A stretch of 12,993 bases of DNA from Leptospira sp. 96542 (GCA_029310945.1 JARJFC010000077.1:1-12993), one strand, 5' to 3'. Shown: positions 5,964-12,957, numbered from the stretch's first letter. Made by a program: numbers and translations. Notes: a model not told the origin generated them from the sequence alone.

Positions 5964-6281
5964 GCTGGCTAGACGCGACGGCGTTCTGCAAAGCCGACGA
6001 GACGCATGTCGGCTAACTCCAAAGCCGAGCGTTCGCTACTAAGACCTGCGACCGTCCGCCATGGGGCAGGACGGTCGCGCGACTTGTCGGCTACGGAGTT
6101 TCGTGCGCGGGGTTTCACGGTTTGTTATGCACACGAAGCTTCGCTATATTGATCGGAATCCTTCAAACAATACAGGCACTTAGCTTGCATCAGGGGAGGC
6201 ACGAAGATGAACGCTTGGGCACGTTATTCCGCACTTTTGCGGTCCATATCACGTTAGCCACACCTTTACATGCGAGCAACC
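5964..6281. other. Non-coding stretch with large stem-loop and cassette-boundary-like motifs
   Basis: No sizeable gene is supported. A strong hairpin GCGACCGTCC/GGACGGTCGC (6048-6057/6069-6078) sits inside an outer pairing of AACTCC and AAGCCGA with TCGGCT and GGAGTT (about 6014-6100). GTTATGC (6124-6130) and GTTAGCC (6253-6259) look like integron R' core sites (G|TT...). A 16-codon frame at 6207-6257 (MNAWARYSALLRSISR) has a good ribosome site (GGGGAGG, 7 nt spacing) and ends inside the second core; it may be a truncated cassette gene. Confidence 0.4.
6048..6078. repeat. Perfect 10-bp inverted repeat (hairpin)
   Basis: GCGACCGTCC and GGACGGTCGC flank an 11-nt loop. No T-run follows, so it is not a typical terminator. 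It forms the tip of a longer imperfect stem spanning about 6014-6100, and may be the folded core of an integron-type recombination site. Confidence 0.7.
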
Positions 6282-6566
6282 ATGGACAAAAAATTTCAAT
6301 ATTTCGACAAGGCCGAATTGCTTCATGAAAATGGGGAAAACTACCTAATCCTCATTGATCAGGAAAGGAACACTAGCACCCCAATAAGGCTGCACTCGGT
6401 CACTTTTAACGGCAATGATCATTCCAAGTGGGTTGTTGACGTTGTTGATAAAAGCGGTTGTTCATTCCGCTTTAGAAACCCGTTCGACACAAAAGAGTCA
6501 GCGGAGAAATTCACCGAAAATATATTGCTACTATCGAAAAAAACTGGGGTTCAACGCATTAGCTAA
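6282..6566 (+). CDS. Small hypothetical protein in a cassette-like unit
   Basis: The protein is 94 residues from the ATG at 6282; another ATG four codons upstream (6270) is possible and neither has a strong ribosome site. It looks like a single small alpha/beta domain: KFQYFDKAELL, then NYLILIDQERNTSTPIRLHS, KWVVDVVDKSGCSFRFRNPF, and a terminal helix. It has no membrane helix or known catalytic motif. Its stop codon lies within AGCTAAC, the first core of the attC-like site that follows (6561-6647), as in integron gene cassettes. Family not recognised. Confidence 0.65.
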   Translation: MDKKFQYFDKAELLHENGENYLILIDQERNTSTPIRLHSVTFNGNDHSKWVVDVVDKSGCSFRFRNPFDTKESAEKFTENILLLSKKTGVQRIS

Positions 6567-6647
6567 CCTAGTGCTCAACCTCGCTCCCTACGGACACTGG
6601 TCGCTACGCGATTAAGCCGCGCAGCGGCGGTTAGCTCCACGTTAGGC
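6561..6647 (+). other. attC-like integron recombination site
   Basis: The four expected core boxes are present in order over 87 nt: R'' AGCTAAC (6561-6567), a 5-nt spacer, L'' GCTCAAC (6573-6579), L' GTTAGC (6630-6635), and R' GTTAGGC (6641-6647). L'' pairs with L' if one C in L'' is extrahelical, the asymmetry that directs strand choice in real attC sites. R'' overlaps the upstream stop codon, and the next ORF starts 43 nt after R'. R'' departs from the RYYYAAC consensus at one base. No integron integrase is in the window, so this would be a cassette cluster without an integrase. Confidence 0.6.
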
Positions 6648-6689
6648 CGCAATACATTGGCATCGCTTTGCTCCGAGAGCCCAACCCAA

Positions 6690-7160
6690 ATGCGCAACGC
6701 CTGGACGGTACTACTTGCTACTTGGCGGCGCACTTGGTGGCTGCTACCAATTGCGCTGATGGGTGGCATTTCCGCGATCTTCTATCGGGGCTATTTTCCT
6801 CTTCAGGGCAAAGACATTGCGGAGCGGGGCCAGTTCGGCGACAGCTTCGGGGTTCTCAACTCGCTCTTTACGGGACTGGGGTTCGGTGGCCTGATAGCTA
6901 CGCTTCTCGTTCAACAGAAGCAACTTCGACAGCAGGAGCAGCAGATCCGCGTGCAGCAGCTGAGTGAACAAACCCGACACTACGAGGAGACTCTCCATCG
7001 CCTTCTGGCGCTGTATGCGAGCACGTTGGCCGAGGTTTCGACGGTACAAGGTGACCTGCGCGGTCGCTCGGTTCTTAGAGGATCGACTGACCGAGTGTTC
7101 GAGGCAAAAAAGAACGATCTTCAGTTTGCGATGCCTCAGATTAATTGGACATCTATCTAA
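6690..7160 (+). CDS. Membrane protein resembling N-terminal part of putAbiC (putative phage abortive infection) family
   Basis: The 156-residue product starts at the ATG at 6690; a TTG at 6657 would add 11 residues. It has a basic, Trp-rich N-terminus, a first membrane helix (WLLPIALMGGISAIF), a loop with RGQFGDSFGVLNSLFTGL, a second membrane helix continuing GFGGLIATLLV, then a Gln-rich coiled coil (QQKQLRQQEQQIRVQQLSEQ) and the start of a cytoplasmic helical region. The FGD.FG.LN.LF.GL.F.G.I.TL.. pattern followed by a coiled coil is typical of putAbiC-type proteins, which are usually about twice this length, so the C-terminal domain seems lost. The gene stops in TAAATG, abutting the next gene. 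It lies directly after the attC-like site, so it is probably cassette cargo. Confidence 0.65.
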   Translation: MRNAWTVLLATWRRTWWLLPIALMGGISAIFYRGYFPLQGKDIAERGQFGDSFGVLNSLFTGLGFGGLIATLLVQQKQLRQQEQQIRVQQLSEQTRHYEETLHRLLALYASTLAEVSTVQGDLRGRSVLRGSTDRVFEAKKNDLQFAMPQINWTSI

Positions 7161-7631
7161 ATGCTTTACCGCGCACAAACAACACATCGGCTGCAGGGGC
7201 TGACAGGTACTCTTCAAAATCCCAACATCTCACGTCACAGGCAACCGCGTGATATCCCTCTGGAGCTTCATATTCGGCTTCAGCATTGGTTCATAGACAG
7301 ATTCGGAGTTGACTATCGCGGTCAAGCCCTTTTTTGTTCGGGAGATTTAGAAGTTGCGAAAGGTTATGCGAGGTCCCGCAAAGATGCGGTAGTCATCGAA
7401 CTAGCGCCTATCGAACCGTATTCACTGTGCTTTAGCTCTCTATGTAAGGATCTTTTTGGCCACTATCAGTTTGCCTGGGCTCAGAGACCAGACTACCTAA
7501 CAACCCTTGACAGTGATCTTGAACGGCTTCAATACGTGCATCACGTCAATGATGGGTTAGATGAGGCATCGGCGACAGGAAACGAGGTTATGGTTTTCTC
7601 TAAGTTTTGCAAATATCGTGTTATCTCTTAA
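7161..7631 (+). CDS. Hypothetical protein, first gene of kinase-helicase operon; loose ART-like pattern
   Basis: The 156-residue soluble protein opens right after the preceding stop (TAAATG), without its own clear ribosome site, so re-initiation or a slightly different start is possible. It begins with YRA (Arg4) and has FRxG..DYRGQALFCSGD (Ser60), a Cys/Ser-rich CFSSLCKDLFGHY (90-102), and ends with GNEVMVFSKFCKYRVI (Glu142). An N-terminal Arg, a central strand with Ser and a late Glu before a hydrophobic strand is the order of the R-S-E ADP-ribosyltransferase fold. The match is by eye and weak. It lies 11 nt before the kinase gene, so it is probably co-transcribed as an effector, substrate or sensor. 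Confidence 0.7.
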   Translation: MLYRAQTTHRLQGLTGTLQNPNISRHRQPRDIPLELHIRLQHWFIDRFGVDYRGQALFCSGDLEVAKGYARSRKDAVVIELAPIEPYSLCFSSLCKDLFGHYQFAWAQRPDYLTTLDSDLERLQYVHHVNDGLDEASATGNEVMVFSKFCKYRVIS

Positions 7632-7642
7632 TAGGTGAGCAA

Positions 7643-8986
7643 ATGGATAGAGCAATGGCTGAAATATTCACTGAAGAACTGAAAAAGCACGGGAACATCG
7701 CTGGTTACCAGCTTGGAGATCGGCTTGGTTTTGGAAAATCAGCCGTGGTCTTCGCTGCTGAATGTGATGGAGGGGAGTATGCGGTGAAGATTTTTCACTC
7801 GGGTTTGTTGGAGCATTACGGGAAGGCAGCGCAGCTTGAACGAATCGAAAGAGAAAAAAGGCTCATCGGATGGAATCATCAACATCTCGCAAATATTATT
7901 GATGGTGGGGAGTCTCCAGATGGCAAGCATTTGTATGTAGTCATGGAGAGAGTTCCAGGTATCCCACTGTCGGCCGCTCTCTCCAAAGTCCCCCGGCTCG
8001 CCATTCAGAGCCTTGTTCGACAGCTCGCCTCTGCCGCAAAAGCTCTTGAGGATTATGGTTTTTTTCACCGGGACATCAAACCGGGAAACATTCACTATAT
8101 CGAGGGCGATAGTCCAAAACTTGTTCTTCTAGACCTGGGAGTTCTTAAACCCATAGGGGATAGCGCTGCGACAAATCTTCAAAAAGCTGGAGCGTTTATC
8201 GGTACGCACCAATACTGCCCTCCCGAGATGATTCATGGTCGTCAATCGGATACTGTTGAGAGTTGGCGTGCAATTACGTTCTATCAAATCGGGGCGGTAA
8301 TGCATGATTTGATTTGTGGGAAACCAATATTCAGCCATGCAAATGATCGAATCGCTGATCTTGTTCAAGCAATTGACACTGAGGAGGTCGTGATTAGGTC
8401 AGAAGACATCGATGCTCATCTGTGCGATCTTGCGACTCGATGTTTGCTGAAGAACCCAGACGATCGTCTGAGATTTGTAGAGTGGTCGAACTTTTTTCCT
8501 GTCGAAGATACTGATCGAGAAGTCGATCAACGCATTGCACAGTTGCGAGTCCGTACAGAGCGCCTCGCACAGAATAGACCTCGAAATCCATTACATACCA
8601 GCGAGCTTTCTCGTACCGCGACGGTGCATTCAGATGAGCTATGCAGAACATATCGAGAGGAGCTGGACTCGGCAATAGGTCGTATCAATGGAATTTTTCC
8701 TCCTCGTACCACTGTGGTAACGCCAAATTTCCATCCAAAACCGTGCATCACATGTACGTTTCAGGCGGATTCCGCGCGCGGCATAGTGACTCCCTTCAAG
8801 CTGCAGTTCGCCCTTTCCGAGGTTGAGGGCTCGGTTGCCATTGAAGCGTATGCAAGAGCATCCCGAGGCCTAGAGGATACGGAGATTGGTTGGACGCATC
8901 TAGGAGGTTTCCCGAGGTTTGCGGGTCTTATGGATCGCTTGGTAGACTGGATGCTGGAAATTGCCGAAGAGCTAGTTGAGGAATAA
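7643..8986 (+). CDS. Serine/threonine protein kinase with unknown C-terminal domain
   Basis: The 447-residue protein begins with a Hanks-type kinase domain (about 22-290). The glycine loop is LGFGKSAVVF (28-37), the ATP lysine is Lys49 in YAVKIF, the helix-C Glu is probably Glu71, and the catalytic loop is HRDIKPGN (142-149). DLG replaces DFG (164-166), and the activation segment ends GTHQYCPPE (187-195). All key catalytic residues are present, so an active kinase is expected. From about residue 300 a separate mixed alpha/beta domain follows, with no membrane helix, PASTA repeats or other sensor I recognise. The start at 7643 is favoured because AGGTGAG lies just upstream (short 3-nt spacing); ATG 7655 and the longer 7607 frame are alternatives. 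Codon use is AT-richer than in rep or int. It shares the operon with an SF1 helicase, as in defence systems that combine kinase and helicase. Confidence 0.93.
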   Translation: MDRAMAEIFTEELKKHGNIAGYQLGDRLGFGKSAVVFAAECDGGEYAVKIFHSGLLEHYGKAAQLERIEREKRLIGWNHQHLANIIDGGESPDGKHLYVVMERVPGIPLSAALSKVPRLAIQSLVRQLASAAKALEDYGFFHRDIKPGNIHYIEGDSPKLVLLDLGVLKPIGDSAATNLQKAGAFIGTHQYCPPEMIHGRQSDTVESWRAITFYQIGAVMHDLICGKPIFSHANDRIADLVQAIDTEEVVIRSEDIDAHLCDLATRCLLKNPDDRLRFVEWSNFFPVEDTDREVDQRIAQLRVRTERLAQNRPRNPLHTSELSRTATVHSDELCRTYREELDSAIGRINGIFPPRTTVVTPNFHPKPCITCTFQADSARGIVTPFKLQFALSEVEGSVAIEAYARASRGLEDTEIGWTHLGGFPRFAGLMDRLVDWMLEIAEELVEE

Positions 8987-9001
8987 CTTAGGGGGTAAAA
9001 A

Positions 9002-10156
9002 ATGTCGTCTACGTGGTGGGTAGGAGAGGAAGAGCTTTTGCAAGAACAGGAGGATGTTCTTGCTCTTGATCTAAATAAAAGCGTCCTGATTAGCGGACCT
9101 CCGGGTAGCGGCAAGACGAACCTGCTGCTACTCCGTGCAAATCATCATTACATCGCTCATCCCGACACCGAGTTCTATATCGTGTGCTTCACGGGTTTGT
9201 TGCGAGGATTTATTCGAACCGGCGCAAGTCAATACAAATTTCCTCGGGATCGCATCATCACTCAAATAGCTCTGTTTGAGCGCATCCTTTCTGATAACGG
9301 GGAGAGTGTGGCTCGAAAGGTTGGCGAGAAGTTCGACGAGTATCAAGAAAAACTGACAGTCGCAATGGAGAGATTGGTTGAGAAGGGTATCGGCAAAGGA
9401 GTATTTCCGGTGCTCTTCGTTGATGAAGCGCAGGACTACTCGGCGCGGCAATTGGCGGTGCTTCAGCACTTTTCAAATCAAATCTCCTGTGCCGCAGATG
9501 CGCGGCAGGGAATATACAAACATGCAGCCGATGGGGTCGAATGGCTGAAGAGGCAGGTTTGGGACGAGTCAATTACTCTGAAGTTTCATCACAGAAATGG
9601 CCCTGCCATCTTGGAGGTAGCCGACAAGATGATGAACGGCAAGTTCGATCATGTTTCTATGCTTCCGACCCAACAATATCAGGGGGATAGGTCAACTGTG
9701 GATGTTGAGTGCAAACCTCTGAATGATCAGCTCATTGAGCTTCGAAGGCGACTAGTTTTGCAACTGGGTGCTTTCCCAGGTCAGCTAATTGGTGTGCTTA
9801 CTCCACGGGGAGAGGAGCTGCAGCACATAGTGAGCGCCTTGTCGACCGATTCCGAATTGGCTGGAAAGTTCACCAACGCGCACGAGCGCGACTTTGATCC
9901 AGAGAAGCCAATATGGGTGTGTAAGGCGCACTCATCCAAAGGGCTTGAATTTCGTTGCGTGCATCTGGTTGCCGCGGATATGGTTGCTCAATTCCACGAG
10001 TACGAGCGACGTCTCGCTTTTACTGCTGTGACGCGTGCCAAAACGTCCCTGGTGATATACCACGAAGACGAACTTCATGCTTTCTTTGCTGCGGCATTAG
10101 CAAAGCCTCCTAAGGAGAAGATTAAGACGGCGATGCTGTTTGGAAAAAAACCATGA
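9002..10156 (+). CDS. Minimal UvrD-like superfamily 1 helicase/ATPase
   Basis: The 384-residue protein contains SF1A helicase motifs: an N-terminal Gln-rich segment (LLQEQEDVL), Walker A GPPGSGKT (32-39), Walker B VDEAQD (140-145), an ISCAADARQGIY segment like motif III (about 160), HHRNG in the motif IV position, motif V KAHSSKGLEF (308-317) and motif VI AVTRAK (342-347). It is about half the length of UvrD/Rep, with no room for full 1B/2B accessory domains. It may therefore be a short translocase or an NTP-driven switch rather than a processive unwinding enzyme. No nuclease domain is seen. AGGGGG seven bases upstream supports the start, 15 nt after the kinase stop. Its stop overlaps the next start by ATGA, so it forms one operon with its neighbours. 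Confidence 0.9.
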   Translation: MSSTWWVGEEELLQEQEDVLALDLNKSVLISGPPGSGKTNLLLLRANHHYIAHPDTEFYIVCFTGLLRGFIRTGASQYKFPRDRIITQIALFERILSDNGESVARKVGEKFDEYQEKLTVAMERLVEKGIGKGVFPVLFVDEAQDYSARQLAVLQHFSNQISCAADARQGIYKHAADGVEWLKRQVWDESITLKFHHRNGPAILEVADKMMNGKFDHVSMLPTQQYQGDRSTVDVECKPLNDQLIELRRRLVLQLGAFPGQLIGVLTPRGEELQHIVSALSTDSELAGKFTNAHERDFDPEKPIWVCKAHSSKGLEFRCVHLVAADMVAQFHEYERRLAFTAVTRAKTSLVIYHEDELHAFFAAALAKPPKEKIKTAMLFGKKP

Positions 10157-11475
10157 TCAAGTATCTCGCTATAGACTTCCCTGCCAGGGATGCATTTAGG
10201 TCTCTTGTGAGGCCGGATGATCTCTTCAACAAAGGCCGGTCCATTGAGCCTGACCGAATCTCGCAAGAGCTGCGGGAGGATGAATTGAGGATGCTCTGGG
10301 GTGTGGAGGGCGGGGGGCTTGGTATTCCGCTAGCAATCATCGGCCAACGTGACAATCTGGAAGATTTGTTACCAAGGCTGCTTTCACAGCCCGGCACTGT
10401 TGAGCCCGTAACATCGGTAATGCGTGCTTGGGATATTCGCGATCTTGAGCGTCTACCATTTGACGCACAGAGAAGTCTAAATTCCTTCGTTGCGGCAGGC
10501 ATTGTTGGTTTGTTGATCGCGGAAATTCAGATCGCTGGCGGGCAAAGTCTGGACCTTCGCCGGTGTGGCTTAGATGTTTCTCGCCGGACGTTGACATTCA
10601 CTTGTGGCACGGCTTGGGCACTGGGAATGGCGCCAGATGATTTGCCCGAACTGATTCGCCGCTGGCTTGAGGTTTCTGAATTTATTGGAAGCACTAGAAG
10701 TCTTGAGGTGGTGTCTACCATTGGCTCTCTTTGGGGCTTCTTAATGTCTCTTGCAGAGCAAACGCCGCCGTCATGGGAGGTTTCACCCCAAGAGCTTGGA
10801 CAATACATTCATCGCTGGCGCGCTACTTTAGATGATCGCTCGCAAGGTGACCTCCTGTTGAGCAATTTGCTAGACACTACGGCGGAATTGATGCGACTTT
10901 CGCGTGAATCCCGATACAGCGCGATTGTTCAACTGCTGGATTCTGGGAATTCTTTGAGTGCACTTGAATGTGGATTTCTCATAAGCTTGATTGATCCCGG
11001 GTCATTCGATTTCTTTGAATTGGCAAATAAACATAGCAATGATGCTGACGGAGCAGTTTTTGCTTACTCGTTATGTGCGGGAATTCTTGGAGGCAAGAGT
11101 ACGCTTGGACGCTTCAATGGATTTGGTGCCAATGTCCTTCTCAAGGGCTTTGCTGTCGCTCCCCAGCTAAATGTAGACATCTCGTTGCACGAGCTTAGGA
11201 TCATTCGAAAGATTGCCTCGGAGTCTTACATGGACTTTCGATCGAGGAGTCCTTCAATATTAGACGTGGAGATCTTGCCGCGTGTTGTTGCTAGTTTTTC
11301 CTATGGATCAGCGAAACGTTCAGGCGCATCAACTCGCTCGACAGGTATATCTGAGGAACATATTTCTCATCTTGAAGAGGCTCTTCGCGCGCTAGATTTT
11401 GCATCTTCGGTGCTATCGGAGTTGAAAGGCAGTGCTTCAAACACCCGGGGGGTGCGCCGTCGTGCTGGTCGGTAA
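10153..11475 (+). CDS. Unrecognised 440-residue protein, last gene of kinase-helicase operon
   Basis: The start overlaps the helicase stop (ATGA), indicating coupled translation and matched amounts. The protein is largely helical. The N-terminal part (1-70) is charged and contains WGVEGGGLGIPLAIIG. The middle has helical segments such as FVAAGIVGLLIAEIQIAG, WGFLMSLAEQ and VFAYSLCAGILGG that are moderately hydrophobic but interrupted by charged residues, so membrane insertion is uncertain. The C-terminus is Ser-rich and ends with a basic tail (RGVRRRAGR). No catalytic or nucleic-acid-binding motif was identified. It could be a scaffold, target or effector working with the helicase and kinase. 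Its codon use matches the kinase and helicase genes, supporting joint acquisition. Confidence 0.85.
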   Translation: MIKYLAIDFPARDAFRSLVRPDDLFNKGRSIEPDRISQELREDELRMLWGVEGGGLGIPLAIIGQRDNLEDLLPRLLSQPGTVEPVTSVMRAWDIRDLERLPFDAQRSLNSFVAAGIVGLLIAEIQIAGGQSLDLRRCGLDVSRRTLTFTCGTAWALGMAPDDLPELIRRWLEVSEFIGSTRSLEVVSTIGSLWGFLMSLAEQTPPSWEVSPQELGQYIHRWRATLDDRSQGDLLLSNLLDTTAELMRLSRESRYSAIVQLLDSGNSLSALECGFLISLIDPGSFDFFELANKHSNDADGAVFAYSLCAGILGGKSTLGRFNGFGANVLLKGFAVAPQLNVDISLHELRIIRKIASESYMDFRSRSPSILDVEILPRVVASFSYGSAKRSGASTRSTGISEEHISHLEEALRALDFASSVLSELKGSASNTRGVRRRAGR

Positions 11476-11569
11476 TCGGGATGGGGATTTTGCTACACAT
11501 GAATTGGTTCTTTGCGCTTCTCTGGAGCCTCTTTCATGAGGGGCGCTCAAGCACAGTCACGTGGGTCAT

Positions 11570-12808
11570 TTAAGTCCCTCCCTGGGAATCTCTTTGGCCT
11601 ATGTCCGGCCTCTGCTGGACAACGGCGTCCTCGATCACCTGCATGGCCTCCCGCAGGCTGGAAAGCGGCACCTGGACGTACCGGCTAGTTACGTCTGACT
11701 TCCGGTGGTTCAGAAGGCGTGCCACCAAGAAGTAGCTGCGGTCGCCGCCCAGCTTTTCACTGGCGATCGTCGCGAAGGTACGCCGCAGGTCGTGCGGCGT
11801 GAAAACCACTCCAGCGGCCGTCGAGATGGCCTTCAACCCCTTCCGGTGGTTCAGCAGGTGGCCTGTCTTGTTGTCGGCCGGAAAGACAAACACGGAGGTT
11901 GTCGCACTGGTCGCGGCGGCATAGCGCCTGCGCTTCATCAGAGCGAGCAGCCACCTTCCCATGGGGAGGGTATGGCTATCCCCATTCTTGGTGATTGGGA
12001 TGGTCAGAGTGCCAGCCGTCAGGTTGACGTTCGACCAGCGAAGTGACGCAATCTCCTGCTCCCGGCACCCGGTCAGGACCAAGCACGCGCAAAAGTCCCG
12101 GATGTCGTTCCGGTGTCGCGTGTCCAGCGGATCATGCACGAGGCTGTCGAACAGCTTGGGAAGGGATGGCTCGGGCACGTACCGGTCACGGACAGGGATA
12201 CGGTGCCACTTGTCCAAGACCTTGAGAACGTTGCACGGGTTCGACGGGATCAGCGGTTCGCCCTCCGCCGTCTGGAAGCGCTCCATGGCGAAGTTCAGGA
12301 GCGCGCGCAGAAAGCGGAACTTCTGGTTCGTCTGGGCTGCACTCCGGGTGCTGAGTTGCTCGAAGCGACGCAGCACCATATCCCGGCTGATCGCTGTTAC
12401 GGGTGAGTCGCGCCAGTCCTTGAAGCCGCCATTCATGGCGCGGTCGTAGGTGTGGCGGGTGCCGGGGGCCAGCTTGCGGCTGGCCGCGTACTCGGCGTAT
12501 ACCTCCCTGAGCGTCACCCCTGCCACACGTTCGTTTCGCTTCAACTGGTTGGGATTGCTACCCTTGACCATCTCTCCCAGGGTTTCCCGGGCCGCTCGAC
12601 GCGCCTGGTCCGGTGTCATGCGACCGTGGAGACCCAGTGTCACCCGGACGGTCTTTCCGTGGACGCGGTGCTGAACGACATACGTCTTGCGTTCAGGCGT
12701 GACCCGAAGGCCGAACCCCTTGATCTCGGAATCCCAGTGGATTTCCTGCTTGCCTGGGGGAGGGGGGGTGACCTTGTCCACGAATGTTTTGGTGATCTTG
12801 GTTTGCAT
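11570..12808 (-). CDS. Tyrosine recombinase/integrase (DUF4102, P4-type)
   Basis: The 412-residue length is normal for the family. The N-terminal DUF4102-type arm-binding domain (about 1-90) reads KITKTFVDKV, then IKGFGLRVTPERKTYVVQHR and GKTVRVTLGLHG. A SAM-like core-binding domain (about 98-205) follows, then the catalytic domain with Arg249 (TGCREQEIASLRW), Lys274, His339 and Arg342 (HDLRRTF), His368 (LLNHR) and Tyr377 (TSRYVQ). All catalytic residues are intact. The start is supported by AAGGAG six bases upstream. Such integrases insert islands into tRNA 3' ends. A CAU-tRNA 3'-half remnant lies 150 bp upstream of this start, on the int-promoter side, where attP is placed in P4-like elements. 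Confidence 0.96.
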   Translation of the reverse strand: MQTKITKTFVDKVTPPPPGKQEIHWDSEIKGFGLRVTPERKTYVVQHRVHGKTVRVTLGLHGRMTPDQARRAARETLGEMVKGSNPNQLKRNERVAGVTLREVYAEYAASRKLAPGTRHTYDRAMNGGFKDWRDSPVTAISRDMVLRRFEQLSTRSAAQTNQKFRFLRALLNFAMERFQTAEGEPLIPSNPCNVLKVLDKWHRIPVRDRYVPEPSLPKLFDSLVHDPLDTRHRNDIRDFCACLVLTGCREQEIASLRWSNVNLTAGTLTIPITKNGDSHTLPMGRWLLALMKRRRYAAATSATTSVFVFPADNKTGHLLNHRKGLKAISTAAGVVFTPHDLRRTFATIASEKLGGDRSYFLVARLLNHRKSDVTSRYVQVPLSSLREAMQVIEDAVVQQRPDIGQRDSQGGT

Positions 12809-12816
12809 TGCCGACT

Positions 12817-12837
12817 CCTTGTAAGCACCTTGTAAGC
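12817..12837. repeat. Tandem 10-bp repeats at the integrase promoter
   Basis: CCTTGTAAGC occurs at 12817-12826 and 12828-12837, one helical turn apart. The first copy overlaps the integrase ribosome site. They may be binding sites for the integrase N-terminal domain or the AlpA-like protein, linking recombination to int control. Confidence 0.5.
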
Positions 12838-12838
12838 G

Positions 12839-12858
12839 CTAGGAATGGGGCTTCCTAG
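12839..12858. promoter_or_regulatory. Inverted repeat upstream of integrase
   Basis: CTAGGAA (12839-12845) and TTCCTAG (12852-12858) form a perfect 7-bp inverted repeat with a 6-nt spacer, about 31 bp upstream of the integrase start. It is a plausible operator or arm site; no clear -35/-10 pair was assigned. Confidence 0.45.
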
Positions 12859-12957
12859 GGCTGCTAGGTATTCATTGGAAATCGGCCGATCCCCCTCTGA
12901 AAAGTGGTCGGACTTCCTGGGGCATATTGGGACTGGTTCAGGCACCCGCCAGGGGAC

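Noticed and set aside
6122..6328. 68-codon ORF across the cassette-like gap
   Set aside because: Spans a putative core site, no ribosome site, and overlaps a better-supported gene start.
7161..11475. Assignment of the operon to Mokosh, BREX/Pgl or Gabija
   Set aside because: Mokosh fuses the kinase to its helicase and differs in helicase type; there is no PglX methylase, PglZ or BrxL-like protein for BREX and no GajA-like OLD nuclease for Gabija.
11476..11569. Terminator between the operon and the integrase
   Set aside because: Only a short, bulged stem (GAGCCTC...GAGGGGCGCTC) without a T-run; not convincing.
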